Origin: Burkholderiales bacterium PBB1
GTDB lineage: Bacteria; Pseudomonadota; Gammaproteobacteria; Burkholderiales; Burkholderiaceae_C
Assembly: GCA_002255905.1 (NCBI GenBank)
Contig: NKIN01000001.1
Coordinates: 248,001-312,000 of the forward strand
Length of the DNA: 64,000 nucleotides
Direction: 5' to 3'
Shown: piece after piece, positions 27,001-33,000 of the stretch
Numbering within the stretch: position 1 is the stretch's first letter
How the letters are laid out: every line of letters begins with the position of its first letter
Notes under the pieces: generated by a model
Database searches by the model: none
Seen by the model: the letters and a program-made list of their open reading frames with translations, nothing else
Told to the model about the DNA's origin: nothing
Translations under genes and position numbers: made by a program

Positions 27001-30000
27001 TCGCCACCGGTGAGGGCTGTGTTGCGGGCCGCGGCGATGTCGGCGGTGCTGCGCGCGACGTTCCAGACCCGGACATCGTCGATGCGTCCGGCGAAAGGCT
27101 GTGCAAAGGTCTCGACCGATGCACCGATCAGCAGCGGGGAGGCTGCGGCGCTGGCGTTGGTGTTGCGCACCGTCGCCGTGCCTTGCGCCAGCGGCACGGC
27201 CACGCCGTCGATCACGATGCGCATCGTGCCGGCGTCGCGGTCGATCACACCGGCGACATGCTGCCAGGTGCCCGGTGTGATCAGGCCCGGCGCTGTCAGG
27301 AAATACTGCTCGGAGCCGTCGCCAGTGGACAGCAGCACCGACCCGTTGGCATTGAGCCAGAGCGAGTAGCTGCGCTGCTGGGCGTTGCCGTCGCCCTTGT
27401 AGAACACCGGTGTCCAGGTCTGGCGGAAGGCGTCGGGGCGGATCCATGCCTCGAGCGTGACCTGCCGTGTCAGATCGAGTGCGGGCGTGCTCGGCGCCTG
27501 GATCCAGCGCGCGCCGTTCAATGCCAATGCGCCGCCGATCTGTCCACCTGCCGGCTGCCAGCCAGGGTCCACCGACTGCGGCTGGCCGATGACCAACGGG
27601 CGCTGCACGTCGGTCACTGGCTGCAGGTTCAGGCTGTAGGCGTTGGGAACATCGGTGTTGTAGCGGCGGCCTTCGACCAGCAGTGTGTAGGTACCGCTGT
27701 AGGGCAACGCGAAGGTGTCGATGTCGCTGCCAAGCGCGGTGTTCCAGACCTCGTCGCCAAAAGGCGAGATCAGCCGCACCCGGCCATCACTGTTGGAGGC
27801 GGCCTGCTGGTCGAGGTAATAGCGGGCCCCGGCGGTGCCGGTGAAGCGGTAGCCGTCGGTGCGGCTGCCCGGGTCGAGCACACCGCTCAAGGCCGTGCCC
27901 GGCGACAGCGAGGGCAGTGTCGACAGGTCGATCAGACGCAGGCCATAAGGCGCAGTGCTGTCGCCGTTGGCCGAGATGCTGATCGTGTAAGTGCCCGAAG
28001 CGAGATCGAGAACGGTCGACCCATCGGACGAATCGGTGCCGACGATCGATTTGTTGATGTCCAGACCGCCGGGGCCGGTCAGGCGCCAATTCACCGTCCC
28101 GTAGCTGTTGCTGAGGTTGTCGAAGGCCACCAGCCTGCGGTCGGTGAGGGTGAAGCGGTACCGGTCCACCTGGCCGGCACTGCCCAGGTTGCCCGCCAGC
28201 GTGCCCGAGACCTGCCCGAAGCTGTGAACCACCGTGCCGGCCGCACCACCGGAGATGCCGCTTGCGACCGATGTGCCCGCCACCGAATCGAGTGGCTGGT
28301 AGACGGCAAGGCCGGCCTGGGTGCCTGTGAGTGGCGCATCCTTTCCGGCAGCGATCTGCCCGGCGCTGCGCGCGACGGACCAGATGCGCACGTCGTCGAT
28401 CGCGCCATCGAAAGGCGAATACGCCGAGCTGGGGTCGCCCGTCCCGCCGATGCGCAGTGGCCCGCCCGTGCCCACCGCACCGGCAGGATTGGGCGGCCCT
28501 CCGTTGTTCGACGCGGTGGCATCCACCCCGTTGATCAGGATCCGCACCTGTGGCGTGCCGCTGCTGCGGTCGATCACCAGCGCGACGTGCGTCCAGGCCC
28601 CGGTGGCGACCACGCCTGCGGCCGTGCTGGCGCCGTGCAGGCCTGACGCATCGCCTGAATCGCCGTAGAGCGATCCGTTCGAGTTCAGCCACAGCGAGTA
28701 GGTGCGCTGCGCACCCGATGCGTCCTTGGTGACGATCGGCATCCAGGTGTTGGAAAAGCGGGCCGGGTTGATCCACGCTTCCACCGTCACGCTGCCACGC
28801 AGGTCGGTGGCGGCGCTGTCCGCGACCTCGATGCGTCTGATCGCGTCGAGCGAGATGGCGTTGCCGATCTTCCCGGCCACGACGCGCGGCGCCAGACCGA
28901 CCGACTGGCCGAGGCTGAAGTCGGTGGTGGTGTCGACCACCGGGCGCAGGTTGAAGCGGTAGGCGTTGGGGGTCAGCTGGCTGTAGCGCCGACCCTCGAC
29001 AAGCAGCGTGTACACGCCGCTCAAGGGCACGGCAAAGGTGCCCACATCGCTGGTGAGGCCGGTCGACCAGACTTCGGTGCCCAGCGGCGAGATCAGGCGG
29101 AATCGTCCGTCGCCGTTGTTCGCTGTCAGCAGATCGAAGAAGAACTGTTGCCCGGCCGTCGCGGTGAACTGGTAGGCGTCGGTTTCGCTGCCGGGGGCCA
29201 GCGTGCCGGAGACGTCGGTGCCGGGTGTGAGTGGCGTGGCCGTCGACAGGTCGAGCAGCCGCAGCGCGTAGTTGCCGGTTTGATCGCCCTGCGCATCGAT
29301 GGTCAGCGTGTAGGTGCCAGCCTTCAGGTCGTAGACAGGAAAGCCGTCTGACGAGTCGGTGCTGGCGAGGTTGCGGACCGCCACCACACCCTGCGGGCCG
29401 GACAGTGTCCAGTTGAAGGTGCCTGAGGGGTTGAGCAGCGAATCAAACGCGATGCGGCGATCGCTGGCCAGCGTGAAGCGGTAGGTGTCTGTCTGCCCGG
29501 GCAAGGTCAGCACGCCGGCGATCGCGCCGGCTGTGCTGTTGTACAGGTGGCCGATGCTGCCGTTGGCGCCGTTGCCACTGCTGTCGGCTGCGATGTTTCC
29601 GGTGCCTTCATCGAATCCCAGGCGCAACACCAAGCCAGCGGTTGGCGTCGTGATGGCGAGGTTGCGGTTGGCGGCAATCTGGGCGCCGCTGCGCGCCACG
29701 TTCCAGAGCCGAACTTCGTCGATGACGCCGTCGAAGCGGTCATAGCTGCCGTTACCCATGCCGACATAGCTGGAAGAGCCGATGCGCAAAGGGTCAGGCA
29801 CATCCACGGCAGGGGTCGAACGGATGCTGCGCGAGGCGGCCAGCACGCCGTCGAGATAGATCAGCATCTGGGGCGTACCGCTGCTGCGGTCGATGACACC
29901 CGCCACATGGGTCCAGCGGCCCAGTTGGATCGAGCCCGCAGCTGTGGGCACACTCTGGCTGCCGCCGGCATCGGCCGTGTAGAACTGGATGTAGCCTGAA

Positions 30001-33000
30001 CTGTTGAGCCACATCGCGTAGGTGCCGCTACCCTGCGGGCCCTCCTTGTAGGCGATCGGTGTCCAGGTGGCAGGGTAGCGATCGGGCCGTATCCAGGCCT
30101 CGAATGTCATGTTGGTGAGCGGATTCACGGCCGCGCTGCCGGGCACGCTGACTTCGCGCATCGCATCGAACGCGATGGCGCTGCCGCTGCCGAGCGCCGG
30201 CGCACCCGCCACCCAGCGCGGTGTGACGCCGATCTGCTGGCCCAGCACGATGTCGGTGGTTGTCGCAACCACCGGTTGGACGTTGAAGCGGTAGGCATTG
30301 GTCGACGCCGCCTGGTAACGGCGGCCTTCGATCACCAGCACCCAGCGGCCCGTTTGATCGAGCGTGCTGACATCGACGTCGGAGCCCAGGCCGTTGATCC
30401 AGCGCTGGTCACCGCTCGGGCTGATCAGCCGCCACGACGAATCGCCGTTCGCCACGGACTGGATGTCGAAGTAGACCTTGTCGCCCGCTGTGGCGTCGAA
30501 GGCGTACAGCGCGGTGGCGTTGCCGGGCACCAGCGAACCCGACTGCGACGTGCCGGGCGTGAACACGGTGGCGCTGGCCAGATCGAGCAGCCGGAAACCG
30601 TAGGCGCCCGTGGTGTTGCCATCGATGCGCAGCGTGTAGGTGCCCGCCTTCAACGCGACCACCGGGTTGCTGCCCCAATCCCAGCTGCGCTGCTGGAAAT
30701 TGAGCGAGCCGATGACGCCGCGGTCGTCGGTGATCGTCCAGCGCAAGGCGCCGTTGTCGTTGCGCGGGTCCATCACCACTTGCGTGTCCTGCGCCACGGT
30801 GAAGGTGTACACGTCGCGCTGGGTGGGCACGGCGCGGTTGCCATTGGTCAGCTGGCCCAGCACCAGCGGCTGGGGTGCCGCCGGCGTTGTCGTCAGTCGG
30901 GCCCAGTCGATGGCGACATCGCGCGGGGTGGTGCCACCCATCGTGTTGTTCTGGAATATTCCGAAGCGCGCTCCCCTCGCGAACGCATCGGTGGTGAACC
31001 CCAGATCGCGGCTGAAGAGCTCGACGCCGCCGTCGCTCAGCAGCACCGCGCGCAGATTCCCGTCCGCGGCCGCTTCGAGCTTGAGCCGATACCAGGTGTT
31101 GTCGGTGAAGGCGAATCCCTGTTGTGTAGCGAAAGCGCCGCCGCCGATGCCACCGGTCCCGGTCCGGACGACTCGCCCCCCACCGTTGCTGTCGCTGAAC
31201 AGGTCGATGTACGCGTAGCGGCCCGGATCATCGACATCAACGATGTTCAGTCCGATCAGTTCATCGACACCCGTTGCCGCCGACTGCACCAGGGTGTTGA
31301 AGCGGACTTCGTAACTCAAGCCCTGCGCGACGACGTTGGTGGCCTGTGTGAACCCCGCTGCGCGACCGGAGTTGTAGGGCATGCTGCCCTGAAGACGAAG
31401 CACCGAGGCGCCATCGAGCGTTTCGAAACGGTACGGGACGGGGTTGTCCAGACCCGGATTGCCGTTAGGCCCGACGAGCCACATCGGATCCAACGCCGGG
31501 CCGTTGAATTCCTGATTGAACGAGGTGGTTCGCGCGGCCAGCGTGTTGCCGCGGGGCAGCACGTTGAAGCTGAACGCATTCGCCGCGGTGTTGTAGCGGC
31601 GCCCTTCGATCAGCAGCGTGTAGATGCCGGCTTGCAGATAGGTCGCTTCGGCCACGTCCGAGCCGAAACCGCTGCTCCACAACTGCTCGCCGGTCGGCGA
31701 AATCAGCCGCCAGAGAGCGTCGGTGTTGGCCGCGCTCAGCCGATCGAAGAAGAACCGATCGCCGGCATTGACGTTGAAGCGATAGGCCTGCGTCGAATTG
31801 CCTGGCACCAAGACGCCGTTCACCGCTGTTCCCGGTGTGATGGCGGTGGCTGTCGCCAGATCGATCAGGCGGAAGGCGAAATCGCCGACGGTATCGCCAG
31901 GCGCATCGACGCTGAGCGTGTAGCGCCCGGGGGCCAGCGTGTAGACCGCGCGATCGCCACGCGCGATGTCGCCGCTGTAGCCATTGAAGCCGCCGAAGTC
32001 CTGCGAGTCGCTGCCCTGAAAGCTGCGGTTCGCGACCAGGTCGCCGCGCGGGCCCGTGAGGCTCCAAGCGAAGTTGGTATCGGCGAGCGAGTCGAAGACC
32101 ACCGTGCGCGTCTGGGCGACATCAAGCGTGTAGAGCACCCGCTGACCTGGCGTGGCAATGCGCCCTTCGATCGCATCGGGCAGGTTGTCGTTGCGGCCGA
32201 CCACCCGACCGGTGTTGCCGTTCGCACTGCTGTCGATCGCCGAGGTGCCGGCGCCGTCGTCGAGCTTGTAGTAAAGCGCCAGACCCGCTTCGCTGCCGTT
32301 CAAGACCGATGACCGTGCGGCCGCGATTTCTGCCGCGCTGCGCACCAGATTCCAGATTCGGACTTCATCGACCGTGCCCACCAAGGGGCCGAAGCCGCCG
32401 TAAGGCTCGTTGGTGTGACCGATGAACAGCGGCTTGGCGCTCGAGGTGGCACTCAGGTTGGTGCGTACCGAACCGCTGGAAACGAGCACGCCGTCGACAA
32501 AGAGGCTCATCACGCCGGCATTGCGGTCGATGGTCGCGGCAACGTGGGTGGGCGTGCCCAGCTTGATCGGGCCGCCACTGGTGAACAGCGCTTGCTCGCC
32601 ATTGGCGTCGCCGGTGCTCAGCAGCAGGTCGCCGCCGCTGGTCACGAACAGGCCGTAGGTGCGCCCGGCGCCCAGAGACGCGTCGTCGGCGCCCTTGTAG
32701 ATCACCGGCATGTAGCTGTTGGTGAACCGGGACACATTGATCCACGCCTCGATGGTCACGGTGCGGGTGGCATCGAGGGCCGGGGTGCTGGTCGCTTCGA
32801 TCCAGCGCGACGCCTCGATGCTCAGGCCGCCTGCGGTCCAGTCAGGCGCCAGCCGCTGAGGCTGGCCGATCGTCAGCGTGCGCTGGGTGTCGACGACCGG
32901 TTGCAGATTGAACGAATAGTTGGCTGTCGCGACAGCGGACGTGACCCGCCCCTCAAGCAGCAGCGTGTAAGTGCCTGACTGCGTCGTGGTGAAGTTCTCT

